Part shown: in pieces, positions 9,239 through 17,693 of the stretch
Layout: each line of letters starts with the position of its first letter
Numbering within the stretch: position 1 is the first letter of the stretch
Assembly (NCBI RefSeq): GCF_030407455.1
Contig: NZ_JASDDJ010000003.1
Location: 50,372-114,371, forward strand
From: Psychrobacter sp. 5A.1
GTDB taxonomy: Bacteria; Pseudomonadota; Gammaproteobacteria; Pseudomonadales; Moraxellaceae
DNA length: 64,000 bases
Direction: 5' to 3'
Notes under the pieces: generated by a model
Seen by the model: the letters and a program-made list of their open reading frames with translations, nothing else
Told to the model about the DNA's origin: nothing
Database searches by the model: none
Position numbers and translations under genes: made by a program

Positions 9239-9788
9239 TATTTTTCCTATTATAATTTTTGAATATACGCTTTATTAGTGATGAATAACCGCTCGTCACT
9301 GACGTTATTTTATAATCTCAATCAGGTGGCGGTCATTTTTTGCGTACTCGAAAAGCGCTATGATATCGCTCATAGATTACCACAAATTGTCTATCATACC
9401 GTGCTCTTAACGGTAGACGAATCGTTTATCTACTCTCATTGTCAGCAAGGTTTATAGTCGGACGTGCTGAGCCGACCGCAAAATGACAGCCATGAATAAT
9501 ACGTGATTGATAGATACCGTGATTCAATCCAAAGACAGCCTGCATAGAGATTGCAATCCGCATACAAAAACAGTGTCATCTATCCAATATATGGCTTGAA
9601 ATTTAAAAATTCTCTACCATAATGAAGGCAAGACTTTTATTTATCATCCACCACAAAACCAATAATAATATTACCGTTATCTTTATCATCCAAACCCAAT
9701 ATAACGCTACCGACCACTTTATCTCTTAAGCCCGCCACGCCATTAAAATCAGATCATAGCGTCGGGCACACAATAAAAGGATAATCGC
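9239..9788. other. Divergent intergenic region, ubiH / ybeZ
   Basis: About 550 bases without a gene. I see no RNA gene or repeat shared with the rest of the window. The only candidate signal is a promoter-like pair at 9596-9623 facing ybeZ. Confidence 0.5.
9596..9623 (+). promoter_or_regulatory. Possible sigma-70 promoter for ybeZ
   Basis: TTGAAA at 9596-9601 and CATAAT at 9618-9623 with a 16-base spacer, about 165 bases before the ybeZ start. This is a pattern match only; with AT-rich DNA, chance is a real alternative. Confidence 0.3.
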
Positions 9789-10892
9789 TTGACTGACTCC
9801 ATGAGCCGCCGTATAAAGTTTGAATCTTTGACGCCAGCACAGCTAAAGACCGTGCTAGGTGAATACAACAATCACATGAAATATATCCAAAAACGCCTCG
9901 ATATCAAAATCATGCAACGTCAAGGTGACTTTTGCCTGAGTGGCGACGTGACAGGTGTTGAGCGTGGTGAACGTATTATTTATAAGATGGTGGATGAAGC
10001 TCAAAACAAAAAAGACATCAGTGCCGAAGAGCTGCATCTCATTATCCAATCGAGTATCTCACGCGATGAAGATATGGCCGCCGATGAGCAAGAGGCAGAT
10101 GATGATGCAGACATTGAAGCATTAGAAGCAGCTCACGAGTTTACGCCGGTTAGCTTGCGCACGCGTAAAGGTCGCATCATTCCTCGCGGTGGCAATCAGC
10201 AAAGCTACGTCCAAAATGTATTGAACTCTGACGTGTCATTCGGTATTGGGCCTGCTGGTACAGGTAAGACTTACCTAGCCGTTGCTTGTGCGGTTGATAT
10301 GCTAGAGCGTAATGAAATCGAGCGGATTTTACTCGTGCGTCCAGCCGTAGAAGCTGGTGAAAAACTGGGATTTTTACCAGGTGATTTAACACAAAAAATT
10401 GATCCTTACTTGCGCCCATTGTACGATGCGCTATATGAGATGATTGGTGTTGAAAAAGTGGGCAAACTGATTGAAAAGCAAGTCATCGAAATCGCACCTC
10501 TTGCCTATATGCGTGGTCGTACATTAAACAATTCATTTGTCATCTTGGATGAAGCGCAAAACACCACGCCTGAGCAGATGAAAATGTTTTTGACGCGTTT
10601 GGGTTTTGGCTCAAGAGCCGTGATTACTGGTGACGTGACCCAAGTAGATTTGCCACGGGGTCATAAGTCTGGCTTGGCCCAAGCGATGGAAATCTTAAGC
10701 GGTATCGAAGAGATTCATATCACTAAGTTTGACTCAAAAGATGTGGTACGCCATCAACTGGTGCAAAAAATTGTCGAAGCGTATGATGTGTTTGATGAAG
10801 AACAAATCATATTAGAAGAAAAACGTAAGTTTGAGCGCATCAAAGAGCAAGAGCGTAGACAAGCCATTGCTAATGCCGCAGCCAAACTATAG
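9789..10892 (+). CDS. ybeZ: PhoH family ATPase (YbeZ-like)
   Basis: A 367-residue PhoH-family P-loop protein. Walker A GPAGTGKT lies near residue 155 and Walker B FVILDEAQN near 251; the N-terminal ~110 residues are KH-like with an acidic linker (DEQEADDDADIEALEAA). The length matches YbeZ. A TTG start at 9789 is favoured: AAGG lies 8 bases upstream, whereas the ATG at 9801 would be about 20 bases from it. YbeZ is known to associate with the ribosome RNase YbeY, whose gene is next. Unlike a tight ybeZ-ybeY operon, a hairpin terminator and 190 bases separate them here. Confidence 0.9.
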   Translation: MTDSMSRRIKFESLTPAQLKTVLGEYNNHMKYIQKRLDIKIMQRQGDFCLSGDVTGVERGERIIYKMVDEAQNKKDISAEELHLIIQSSISRDEDMAADEQEADDDADIEALEAAHEFTPVSLRTRKGRIIPRGGNQQSYVQNVLNSDVSFGIGPAGTGKTYLAVACAVDMLERNEIERILLVRPAVEAGEKLGFLPGDLTQKIDPYLRPLYDALYEMIGVEKVGKLIEKQVIEIAPLAYMRGRTLNNSFVILDEAQNTTPEQMKMFLTRLGFGSRAVITGDVTQVDLPRGHKSGLAQAMEILSGIEEIHITKFDSKDVVRHQLVQKIVEAYDVFDEEQIILEEKRKFERIKEQERRQAIANAAAKL

Positions 10893-10943
10893 AGTGGCAG
10901 GCTTGATATTTGCCACCTTAGAAACGCAAATATAGAAATACAA

Positions 10944-10975
10944 AACCGGATTACTGATTAGTAGTCCGGTTTTTT
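10944..10975 (+). terminator. Rho-independent terminator after ybeZ
   Basis: The inverted repeat AACCGGATTACT / AGTAGTCCGGTT has one mismatch and a four-base loop and runs into six T residues. It lies between ybeZ and ybeY on the plus strand. Confidence 0.85.
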
Positions 10976-11082
10976 ACTGTTAGACTGATAGTTAGCGTCG
11001 TAGATTAGAGTTAGTAAGTTAGCCTTGAGCAGTTTTGGCAAATTAAACAAACGACAACACAATAAAATAAGGGGAGAACCAT

Positions 11083-11697
11083 ATGAGCCAGTATAATGAC
11101 GATGACAATTTTAACCAAAATGACGCTACTGACATCACTAGCAATCATGCCAGCTTAGCCGCACTCGATATCAATGCGACCGACAGTATCGACGACGCAT
11201 TGCTGGACATGTTCTATCATCGCGATCACCTATTGCCTATCATGATGGCAACTTTGGATTATATTGATGAGTGTATCAAAGACAGTCTAACGCTACCCTA
11301 CTTTGCAGATATTGAGCCTGAGCTATGGCAAGATAAATCTAAAGCGCTTGATATATACATTACAGATGACACTGAGGGCCGTGCATTAAATCTAGAAGCC
11401 CGTGGTAAGGATTATGCGACCAATATTTTGTCTTATCCAAGTGACCTGCCAGCCGCTGTCATCGAGCTGATGCCAACGCTACCACTAGGCGAGCTGATTA
11501 TCTGTCATGATGTAATCGTGCGCGAAGCCGCAGAACAAGAAAAGACCGTCGCACAGCACATCAGCCATTTACTGGTACATGGCGTGCTGCATCTACTGGG
11601 TTTCGATCATGAGCTCGGACAAGCTGAACAAGATGAGATGGAACAGTTGGAGATTGATATTTTGGCAGGCCTAAACCTACCAAACCCCTATATTTAA
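11083..11697 (+). CDS. ybeY: Endoribonuclease YbeY (rRNA maturation)
   Basis: A 204-residue UPF0054 protein. The zinc/catalytic motif HGVLHLLGFDH lies near residues 166-176, preceded by LGELIICHDVI. YbeY takes part in 16S rRNA 3'-end maturation and late 70S quality control. The N-terminal ~40 residues are an acidic, Asn/Asp-rich extension absent from most YbeY proteins (about 155-160 residues). A strong ribosome site AAGGGGAG precedes the ATG at 11083. It lies after ybeZ but beyond a terminator, so it may have its own promoter or depend on read-through. Confidence 0.93.
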   Translation: MSQYNDDDNFNQNDATDITSNHASLAALDINATDSIDDALLDMFYHRDHLLPIMMATLDYIDECIKDSLTLPYFADIEPELWQDKSKALDIYITDDTEGRALNLEARGKDYATNILSYPSDLPAAVIELMPTLPLGELIICHDVIVREAAEQEKTVAQHISHLLVHGVLHLLGFDHELGQAEQDEMEQLEIDILAGLNLPNPYI

Positions 11698-11758
11698 CTC
11701 GGTTCTTTATTCAACAGTCTTTTATGAACCAGCTTTTTATGAAACAGCCTTCTATCAA

Positions 11759-12634
11759 CTAGTCTTTAGCGAGTGGTAGCTTTTGCGCTTGACCCATTTG
11801 ATTGATCATATGATCCAGACCCTTTACATGGACACTACGCTGCGGGAATGGAATTTCGATTTTCTCATCGTCCAACGCTTGTTTGAATTGCTCCAGTAAG
11901 TCGCACTGCATCGTCCACCAGTCCGCATTGGTTGTCCAAACATTCAAAGTGAGATCCACTGAGTTGTCACCCAGATTGGTCACTCGAACGATAGGCTCGG
12001 GATCAGCGAAAGCCAACGGGTTGTTTTTTGCCAAACTTAACATCACATCTTTGGCAGTTTTGATATTGGCATCATAACCAATACCAACCGTAATATCGAC
12101 ACGGCGATTGGGTAGCGCGGTATAATTGACCACAGCTGAGGTAGTGATATCGCTGTTGGGAATGATGATATCGTGATTATTAATAGTCGTCAGATGGGTG
12201 TTGACCAACGTAATCTCAGTCACCGTACCTGTATAGCTGCTGATCTGTACATAATCGCCGCGCACAAATGGCCGAAATGTCACAATCATGATACCAGCGG
12301 CGAAGTTTGACAGCTGATCCTTTAATGACAGACCGATGGCAACAGCTGCACCACCCAATATGGCGACGACCGAGGTGGTCTGGACGCCGACTTTGCTAAG
12401 GGCGGCTAAAGCAACCACTACTAATAGCACACCGTATAATAGACGGCTTAAAAAGCTGGCGACTGTCTCATCCAAATGACTACGTGCCATAAGACGATCA
12501 GAAAGAGCAACGGCCTTTTTGGCAAGCCAACGTCCGATGATAAATATAAGTATTGCTAAAGCGACTTTAATGACAAGATCTAAAGCGTTGCTGGTGAGTG
12601 TGGCGACATCTACTGTAAAACCTAAAAATTCCAT
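11759..12634 (-). CDS. mscS: Small-conductance mechanosensitive channel MscS
   Basis: A 291-residue protein with the MscS layout: three membrane segments in the first ~115 residues, the pore helix region GGAAVAIGLSLKDQLSNFAAG near 95-115, the beta-domain stretch FRPFVRGDYVQI, and a C-terminal alpha/beta domain. These channels release solutes on hypo-osmotic shock. Length and order match E. coli MscS (286). It is a single minus-strand gene; a strong hairpin terminator separates it from the TonB-like gene upstream. Confidence 0.92.
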   Translation of the reverse strand: MEFLGFTVDVATLTSNALDLVIKVALAILIFIIGRWLAKKAVALSDRLMARSHLDETVASFLSRLLYGVLLVVVALAALSKVGVQTTSVVAILGGAAVAIGLSLKDQLSNFAAGIMIVTFRPFVRGDYVQISSYTGTVTEITLVNTHLTTINNHDIIIPNSDITTSAVVNYTALPNRRVDITVGIGYDANIKTAKDVMLSLAKNNPLAFADPEPIVRVTNLGDNSVDLTLNVWTTNADWWTMQCDLLEQFKQALDDEKIEIPFPQRSVHVKGLDHMINQMGQAQKLPLAKD

Positions 12635-12684
12635 ACTGACTCTTTATTCTATAGCGGTGTGTTATAAACTTGAACATCCATCAT

Positions 12685-12733
12685 TCAAAAAACGACGCAG
12701 CCATCATTTTTTGAATGATGGCTGCGTCGTTTC
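12685..12733 (-). terminator. Strong hairpin terminator after the TonB-like gene
   Basis: A perfect 18-base-pair stem (AACGACGCAGCCATCATT with its complement) and a short T-rich loop. On the minus strand it is followed by six T residues, so it terminates transcripts of the TonB-like gene. Confidence 0.88.
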
Positions 12734-12739
12734 CCAACT

Positions 12740-13627
12740 TTAATAAGTGACCTCGACCTTATCACTATAACGATAGGTACGTATCAAACGTAGCTCCACG
12801 ATATCGTTCATGTCTTTAGTGAATTTTCCAAAAGGCGCAGCTTGGCGTACCGACTGCTTGGCCGCTTCATCTAGTAGCGTTGAGCTGGAGCTTTCCAGCA
12901 AGCGGATGGCTTTAATATTACCATCACTGCTAATGATCACCATCAGACGTACTTCGCCAGTGATACCTTGCGCCCGCGCTTGCATGGGATAATGCAAGTT
13001 ACCCACACGCTCGACATGTTCACGAAACGTATTGATATAGTCTGCTGCCGCACCGCGCGTGGTCGAATTACTATCGACCGTCACTACTTTCGATTTGGTC
13101 GCATAGACTTGCTGGCGCTGAGACAGCTGCGTCTCTAAAGTAGCAATTTGTTTGCGCAGACGCTCTTCTTGCGCCATCATATCATCTTGTGCTTGCTTGC
13201 TATCATTGTCAGATTCCACGCTCGCTTGACGCCAGCTTAAGGTGGTACGCAGATAGCTCTCTTGGTAATTCTGTTGGCGAACTTGACGCTGTAAGCTAAT
13301 CACATCTTGCGTTTCACTCATTTGCTCAGCAGGCAATGGGCTCAACTGATCATTCTCTTGTCTCAGCCGCTCCTCTACTGTGCCGCCCCCTTCTTGTGAG
13401 GCGTTGGCAATAAAGTGCGCATCCTCATTTGGCTGCATGTTATCGGTTAGTGCTTTTGCCACATCTTGCATCATGGCAGCAGGGCCTTTTCCGATAGAGA
13501 AGCTGATACCAAAAATAATCAGCACATGAACAGCTATTGCAATAACAATAGCGACAGGCAGGCTCACATCACGCTTGGGAGCTTGCGCAGAAAAATGATA
13601 GCTTTGTGAGTCTTTTATATAGGCCAC
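12740..13627 (-). CDS. TonB-family energy-transducer-like protein
   Basis: A 295-residue protein with one N-terminal membrane anchor (residues ~22-46: VAIVIAIAVHVLIIFGIS), a long Gln/Glu/Arg-rich periplasmic region with likely coiled coil (~90-190), and a C-terminal TonB-type domain (~205-290) containing YPMQARAQGITGEVRLMVIIS. TonB domains pass proton-motive energy to outer-membrane receptors. No exbB/exbD genes are adjacent and the usual Pro-rich spacer is missing, so the partner is unknown and a structural or TolA-like role is an alternative. The frame opens with GTG at 13627; the ribosome site is weak, so the start is uncertain. Confidence 0.8.
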   Translation of the reverse strand: MAYIKDSQSYHFSAQAPKRDVSLPVAIVIAIAVHVLIIFGISFSIGKGPAAMMQDVAKALTDNMQPNEDAHFIANASQEGGGTVEERLRQENDQLSPLPAEQMSETQDVISLQRQVRQQNYQESYLRTTLSWRQASVESDNDSKQAQDDMMAQEERLRKQIATLETQLSQRQQVYATKSKVVTVDSNSTTRGAAADYINTFREHVERVGNLHYPMQARAQGITGEVRLMVIISSDGNIKAIRLLESSSSTLLDEAAKQSVRQAAPFGKFTKDMNDIVELRLIRTYRYSDKVEVTY

Positions 13628-14292
13628 AATGGATCTCAGCTTATGGGTATGAGCATATCAGTACAAGGCATTGAATAATGAGCATTATATCGATATGCAT
13701 GGTTTATGCTGGCGCTATCATAACATGACATAGAATTATGTCGCTAGCACAACCACTGATGCGGCATTTTGACATTTACCATGCAGTATTGATAACCTTT
13801 ACCCGTTGCTTGCACAGCAGGTGCTTGAGACTATCATAAGACAGACGAGACATTGACGATACCAAATGAATTACGATAAAACGCATGTGTCCATTTTGAA
13901 GCCACTGCATTTGTTATATACTGCTTTAGCACAACAGACCCTAGGCCGTGTCTTCATTTCAAAAATGGTGATAAAAATGAGATAAATTGCCGTCAAACGA
14001 GAAAAATAGCGTCGATAATACTGGGATATTGACCAGCTATTTGACGATGTTTGGCAAAATTTAGCTATTTTTAGCCCATTTAGATAACTATCGAGTAAAT
14101 TAAAGACACGCCCTAGTATCAGAGGCAAGCTTTTCGCTTTTGCTACCTATCAGTATAAAAATTACTAACGGTTCGTAGATATTGAGACGTTATAGATAAT
14201 TGGCTTTCATGTAAATCAACGATAGCCTGCAGATATTGTTTAGCCATTTTTACGTCATCTATTGAATGACGCGCCCTATAAGGATAATAAGT
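13628..14292. other. Intergenic region with a family-2 element
   Basis: About 665 bases between the TonB-like gene and the next plus-strand gene. It contains the complete 170-bp element at 13944-14113. I recognise nothing in the remaining ~315 bases to its left or ~180 to its right beyond promoter-like AT-rich DNA. Confidence 0.6.
13944..14113. mobile_element. Family-2 TA-flanked MITE-like element, copy 1 (170 bp)
   Basis: It begins GGCCGTGTCTTCATTTC and ends AATTAAAGACACGCCC, with TA on both sides (13942-13943, 14114-14115). The interior matches the copies at 44455 (opposite orientation) and 46955, including AATGAGATAAATTGCCGTCA and AGCTATTTGACGATGTTTGG. It has no transposase. TA flanks and inverted ends fit a non-autonomous IS630/Tc1-type element. 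Confidence 0.85.
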
Positions 14293-15072
14293 TTGAGTGA
14301 CTTTGATAACATGGATACTTCAGACAATTTTGATGAATTTTTCGAAAATATTGGCTATCGTTTTGACGAGTCATTCGGCAATGGTTGGGATCGTATCGCC
14401 CAATCGGTTAAAGATATCTATAACAAAACGACGGACAAGTTTGAAGACGAGCTGTCATTGCCAGTGGCACAAACCTACGTCAATGATGCACTGCAAAAAT
14501 TCGTCACCGACAATGTAAAAGCCATTTTAGAGCTGCGTGTCGAGATGCATGATGATTGGTTTCGCTTGTACTGTACGGTCAATGTGGGCGGGGTTTACGC
14601 CGAAGTAGCCAGTAACTTTAGCCTAGTTCATGTCCAGCTCGATCGCAATGTCCAGCGCTTTGTGTTTGGCCAGCAGACTTATACCGACATATTAAATCTG
14701 CGCTGCGAATCATTTATCAAGCGCCAAGGCATCAAACTCGGCATTTGGTTTTATCATCGCGTACTCAAAAAAGACCCACTAGGATTTCTGCTCTCTTATA
14801 TCAATATTGCTCGTGCAAAAGACGAAGTCATCTATATTGATATTCATCGTTGGCTAAAAAAGAACAAAAAAATCATGAGTACCTTACATAAGGTACAAAT
14901 AAATTATGGCGAACTTGAAGAAGAGCAAATGATTTTGAAAGCTCAAGTCAATTATCGTGATTTATTGGCCGCTAGTAGTAATGAAGATATCATCAGCGAT
15001 GATGATGAGCCCGAGCTGATGCAAGGCCCAGTCAATCCTGTAGATGATGCGACTGAACCAAGCCAAGCTTAA
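14293..15072 (+). CDS. Hypothetical protein, acidic ends
   Basis: A 259-residue soluble protein that I do not recognise. The TTG at 14293 is preferred as start because AAGGA lies about 7 bases upstream; the ATG at 14266 would place its first residues in sequence resembling the end of a repeat. The N-terminus is Asp/Phe-rich (FDNMDTSDNFDEFFENIG), the middle has alternating strands and helices (LELRVEMHDDWFRLYCTVNVGG), and the C-terminus is a disordered acidic tail (DDDEPELMQGP). No signal peptide or clear membrane span is visible. It ends at a strong terminator and appears monocistronic. Confidence 0.7.
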   Translation: MSDFDNMDTSDNFDEFFENIGYRFDESFGNGWDRIAQSVKDIYNKTTDKFEDELSLPVAQTYVNDALQKFVTDNVKAILELRVEMHDDWFRLYCTVNVGGVYAEVASNFSLVHVQLDRNVQRFVFGQQTYTDILNLRCESFIKRQGIKLGIWFYHRVLKKDPLGFLLSYINIARAKDEVIYIDIHRWLKKNKKIMSTLHKVQINYGELEEEQMILKAQVNYRDLLAASSNEDIISDDDEPELMQGPVNPVDDATEPSQA

Positions 15073-15086
15073 CCCTCTTACCCTAT

Positions 15087-15138
15087 AAAAAAGCGCTGAC
15101 TTTCAAAAACAATCGTCTTTGAAGGTCAGCGCTTTTTA
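15087..15138 (+). terminator. Bidirectional hairpin terminator
   Basis: AAAAGCGCTGACTTTCAAA pairs with TTTGAAGGTCAGCGCTTTT (one mismatch). T-runs follow on the plus strand and A-runs precede, so it can serve both the hypothetical gene and the converging fpr gene. Confidence 0.88.
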
Positions 15139-15182
15139 TTTTGTCAAAGCAGATCTATAGAATACTCAAATCAGTTATATAA

Positions 15183-16016
15183 CTACCAATAGTTTTCTAC
15201 AGCGATATTACCCTCACCGCGACGATTCATCACCAACCCTAACGTCTTCAATGCTTCTTTGGTGTCTTCGACCATATCCGGGTTGCCACATAGCATGACA
15301 TGAGTCGTATCGATATCCAAAGTGATACCTGCGCGCGCTTGTAACGTGCCATCTAGCAGTAGCTTGGGCAGACGTTCTGACAACGCACCTTCGACAGGCT
15401 CACGAGTGACGATTGGGATAAAGATAAGTTTCGCTGGATTGTCAACCAACGAGCCAAATTCTGCTTGCAAACCTTCGATCTTTTCGACGTAGGCTAGTTC
15501 TTCTATCGAGCGCGCGCTATAAGCCAATACAATATGTTCGTAATCTTCCCATGTCTTCAAATCTTGTAGCATGGATAAAAACGGTGCTAATCCCGTACCT
15601 GTCGCCAGTAGCCATAAGTCCTTGGGCAATGGTTTTTGGTAACGTGCCAACGTTAAAAATCCAAATGGTAAGGTGTTAAGTAGCAATTCATCGCCCACTT
15701 GCAGATGCTGTAATTGTGAGGTAAATGCACCATCAGGGATGACGATAGAGAAAAACTCTAGCACCTCATCGAAGGGCGACGAGATAATCGAATACGCGCG
15801 AAAAATATCCTCATCCAAGGCCTTATCAGATATATCAGCATCAGACATGCCACTCTGCTCTGTATAGTACTTCAGTCGACTGGGGTTGACACCCAAGCGT
15901 ACAAACTGACCAGCCGTAAATTTAAAACTATCAGGACGACTGACGGTAAAACTGAATAAACTTGGCGTCCATGTGGTTTTACTGAGTACCGTCACCGTTT
16001 GAATATTGTCACTCAT
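15183..16016 (-). CDS. fpr: Ferredoxin--NADP(+) reductase
   Basis: A 277-residue FAD protein. It has the FAD-binding segment FTAGQFVRLGV (~34-44), the family RxYS motif in RAYSIISSP (~90), the NADP-binding LLATGTGLAPFLSMLQD (~142-158), the CGNPDMVEDT segment and the C-terminal aromatic VENYW typical of bacterial FNRs. It moves electrons between NADPH and ferredoxin or flavodoxin. There is a ~20-residue insert between the FAD loop and RAYS (KYYTEQSGMSDADISDKALD). It converges with the upstream plus-strand gene and stands apart from the nuo operon. Confidence 0.92.
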   Translation of the reverse strand: MSDNIQTVTVLSKTTWTPSLFSFTVSRPDSFKFTAGQFVRLGVNPSRLKYYTEQSGMSDADISDKALDEDIFRAYSIISSPFDEVLEFFSIVIPDGAFTSQLQHLQVGDELLLNTLPFGFLTLARYQKPLPKDLWLLATGTGLAPFLSMLQDLKTWEDYEHIVLAYSARSIEELAYVEKIEGLQAEFGSLVDNPAKLIFIPIVTREPVEGALSERLPKLLLDGTLQARAGITLDIDTTHVMLCGNPDMVEDTKEALKTLGLVMNRRGEGNIAVENYW

Positions 16017-16108
16017 AACTATTCATCACTTATACTTGTATGAAACTGTATTTTTATAAGATACCTTTGATAGGCAAAAAAGAGATTGACATCAAAAAGG
16101 TAAGCATA

Positions 16109-16155
16109 AAAAAGATGCGCCAAGCTTATCATAAAGCTGGCGCATCTTGGTTTTT
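16109..16155 (-). terminator. Terminator at the end of the nuo operon
   Basis: AAGATGCGCCAAGCTT pairs with AAGCTGGCGCATCTT around a short loop. On the minus strand it runs into seven T residues, about 60 bases after the nuoN stop. T residues also follow on the plus strand. Confidence 0.85.
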
Positions 16156-16211
16156 TAACCGTAACAACAGATACGTCACAGCGACTTATCTGTTGTATTA
16201 ACTTGGTAGCA

Positions 16212-17690
16212 TTACCAAATACGAGCCAAACTTGCCCACTCAATCATACTGTTTGGCAAGATACCAAAGAATAGAATCATGGCCGTCACAGCAATGATCA
16301 TAATACCACCGGTACGAATACCCCATTGCCCAGACACGTCAAACTCGATGAATTGCTTAGGACGTTTGAACAGCGTGAGTAAAACGCGTAAGTAGTAGAA
16401 TAGACCAATCGCACTGCCCAAGATAATCATGGCAGCTAAGAACCAGTTGGTGCCTTGTACCGCAGCCAATATCGCAAATAGCTTGGTGATAAAGCCTGCC
16501 GTCAACGGAATACCAGCCAATGATAGCATCATGATGGTCATTACAGCGGTCAGCACAGGACGACGCCAGAATAGCCCTTGATAATGGGTCAGCTCATCGG
16601 CTTCTCCAGATAAGCGATATGGACTCGACATGAGAGTCACTACCCCAAAAGCACCGATAGAGGTAAAGGCATAAACCGCCATATACATACTAGAGATACT
16701 GTCAGCGGCTGTTCCGATACTGACGATAACAATCAGCACATAGCCCATGTGGGCAATAGAAGAATAACCGAGTAGACGTTTGAGGCTGGTTTGACGTACT
16801 GCCAATAAGTTACCCAACAGAATAGATAAAGTCGCCATGACCATCAATAGCATTTGCACAGATGGCAGTGCTAGCAAAGCGGTATCAATTAAGAAACGAA
16901 CGGCCAGTGCCATCATCGCCACTTTTGATACGGATGCTAAGAAGGTCGCGATAGGTGCTGGTGCACCCTCGTACACATCTGGTGTCCACATATGGAAAGG
17001 CGCAGCTGAGAGTTTAAAGGCGATACCAAACATCATCATCGCCGCGCCCAATATCAACAGTGGCGATTCAAAAACATTGCCTAGCACCATGCTGATAGGC
17101 TTAAATGCCAGCGAGCCTACTTCTGCATAAATAAAGGCCATACCCATCAATAAGGTGGCCGAGGCCGTTGCAGATAGCACTAAGTACTTTAGACCAGACT
17201 CTAGCGAGTTTTTGCGCATATAGGTGTATGACAGCATACCGTACAGTGGTATAGACAGCATCTCTAAGCTCATAAAGAATGACGCTAAATGCTGAGCACT
17301 GACCATCAGCAAAGCACCAATCGTCGATAGCAACATGAGCAAATACAGCTCTTCTTTATTATCTTTAAGATTTGCTAAGTACGCATAAGACAGCGTACAA
17401 CAAGCCAATGCACAGATAAAAATAATCACCATATTAAACTGCGCAAAGTTATCAATCACAAATAACTGTTCAGCACTTGGTATCATGGTTCCACTATTCA
17501 CGATGCCAGTCATTTGACCAAGCAAAGTAAATAAACCAATGTTTAAACCAACGACGGTAACTGTACCCGTCACCATATGTGAGCGTTTAACTGCGATGGC
17601 AATCATGACCACCAGTACCGTAATCACGACGGTAATGATTGGCGCATAAGGCAACAATCCTATCAAATCATTCATCGTAATATCATTCAT
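16212..17690 (-). CDS. nuoN: NADH-quinone oxidoreductase subunit N
   Basis: A 492-residue, antiporter-like membrane subunit of complex I, last gene of the operon. About 14 membrane helices are visible, and the proton-channel Lys/Glu helices lie in conserved segments (SLEMLSIPLYGMLSY; FKLSAAPFHMWTPDVYEGAP; LLGYSSIAHMGYVL). It starts 3 bases after nuoM and is followed by the operon terminator. Length is close to E. coli NuoN (485). Confidence 0.95.
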   Translation of the reverse strand: MNDITMNDLIGLLPYAPIITVVITVLVVMIAIAVKRSHMVTGTVTVVGLNIGLFTLLGQMTGIVNSGTMIPSAEQLFVIDNFAQFNMVIIFICALACCTLSYAYLANLKDNKEELYLLMLLSTIGALLMVSAQHLASFFMSLEMLSIPLYGMLSYTYMRKNSLESGLKYLVLSATASATLLMGMAFIYAEVGSLAFKPISMVLGNVFESPLLILGAAMMMFGIAFKLSAAPFHMWTPDVYEGAPAPIATFLASVSKVAMMALAVRFLIDTALLALPSVQMLLMVMATLSILLGNLLAVRQTSLKRLLGYSSIAHMGYVLIVIVSIGTAADSISSMYMAVYAFTSIGAFGVVTLMSSPYRLSGEADELTHYQGLFWRRPVLTAVMTIMMLSLAGIPLTAGFITKLFAILAAVQGTNWFLAAMIILGSAIGLFYYLRVLLTLFKRPKQFIEFDVSGQWGIRTGGIMIIAVTAMILFFGILPNSMIEWASLARIW

Positions 17691-17693
17691 GAC

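Noticed and set aside
14262..14277. GACGCGCCCTATA as the right end of another family-2 element
   Set aside because: No matching left end is nearby and the similarity covers only about 11 bases.
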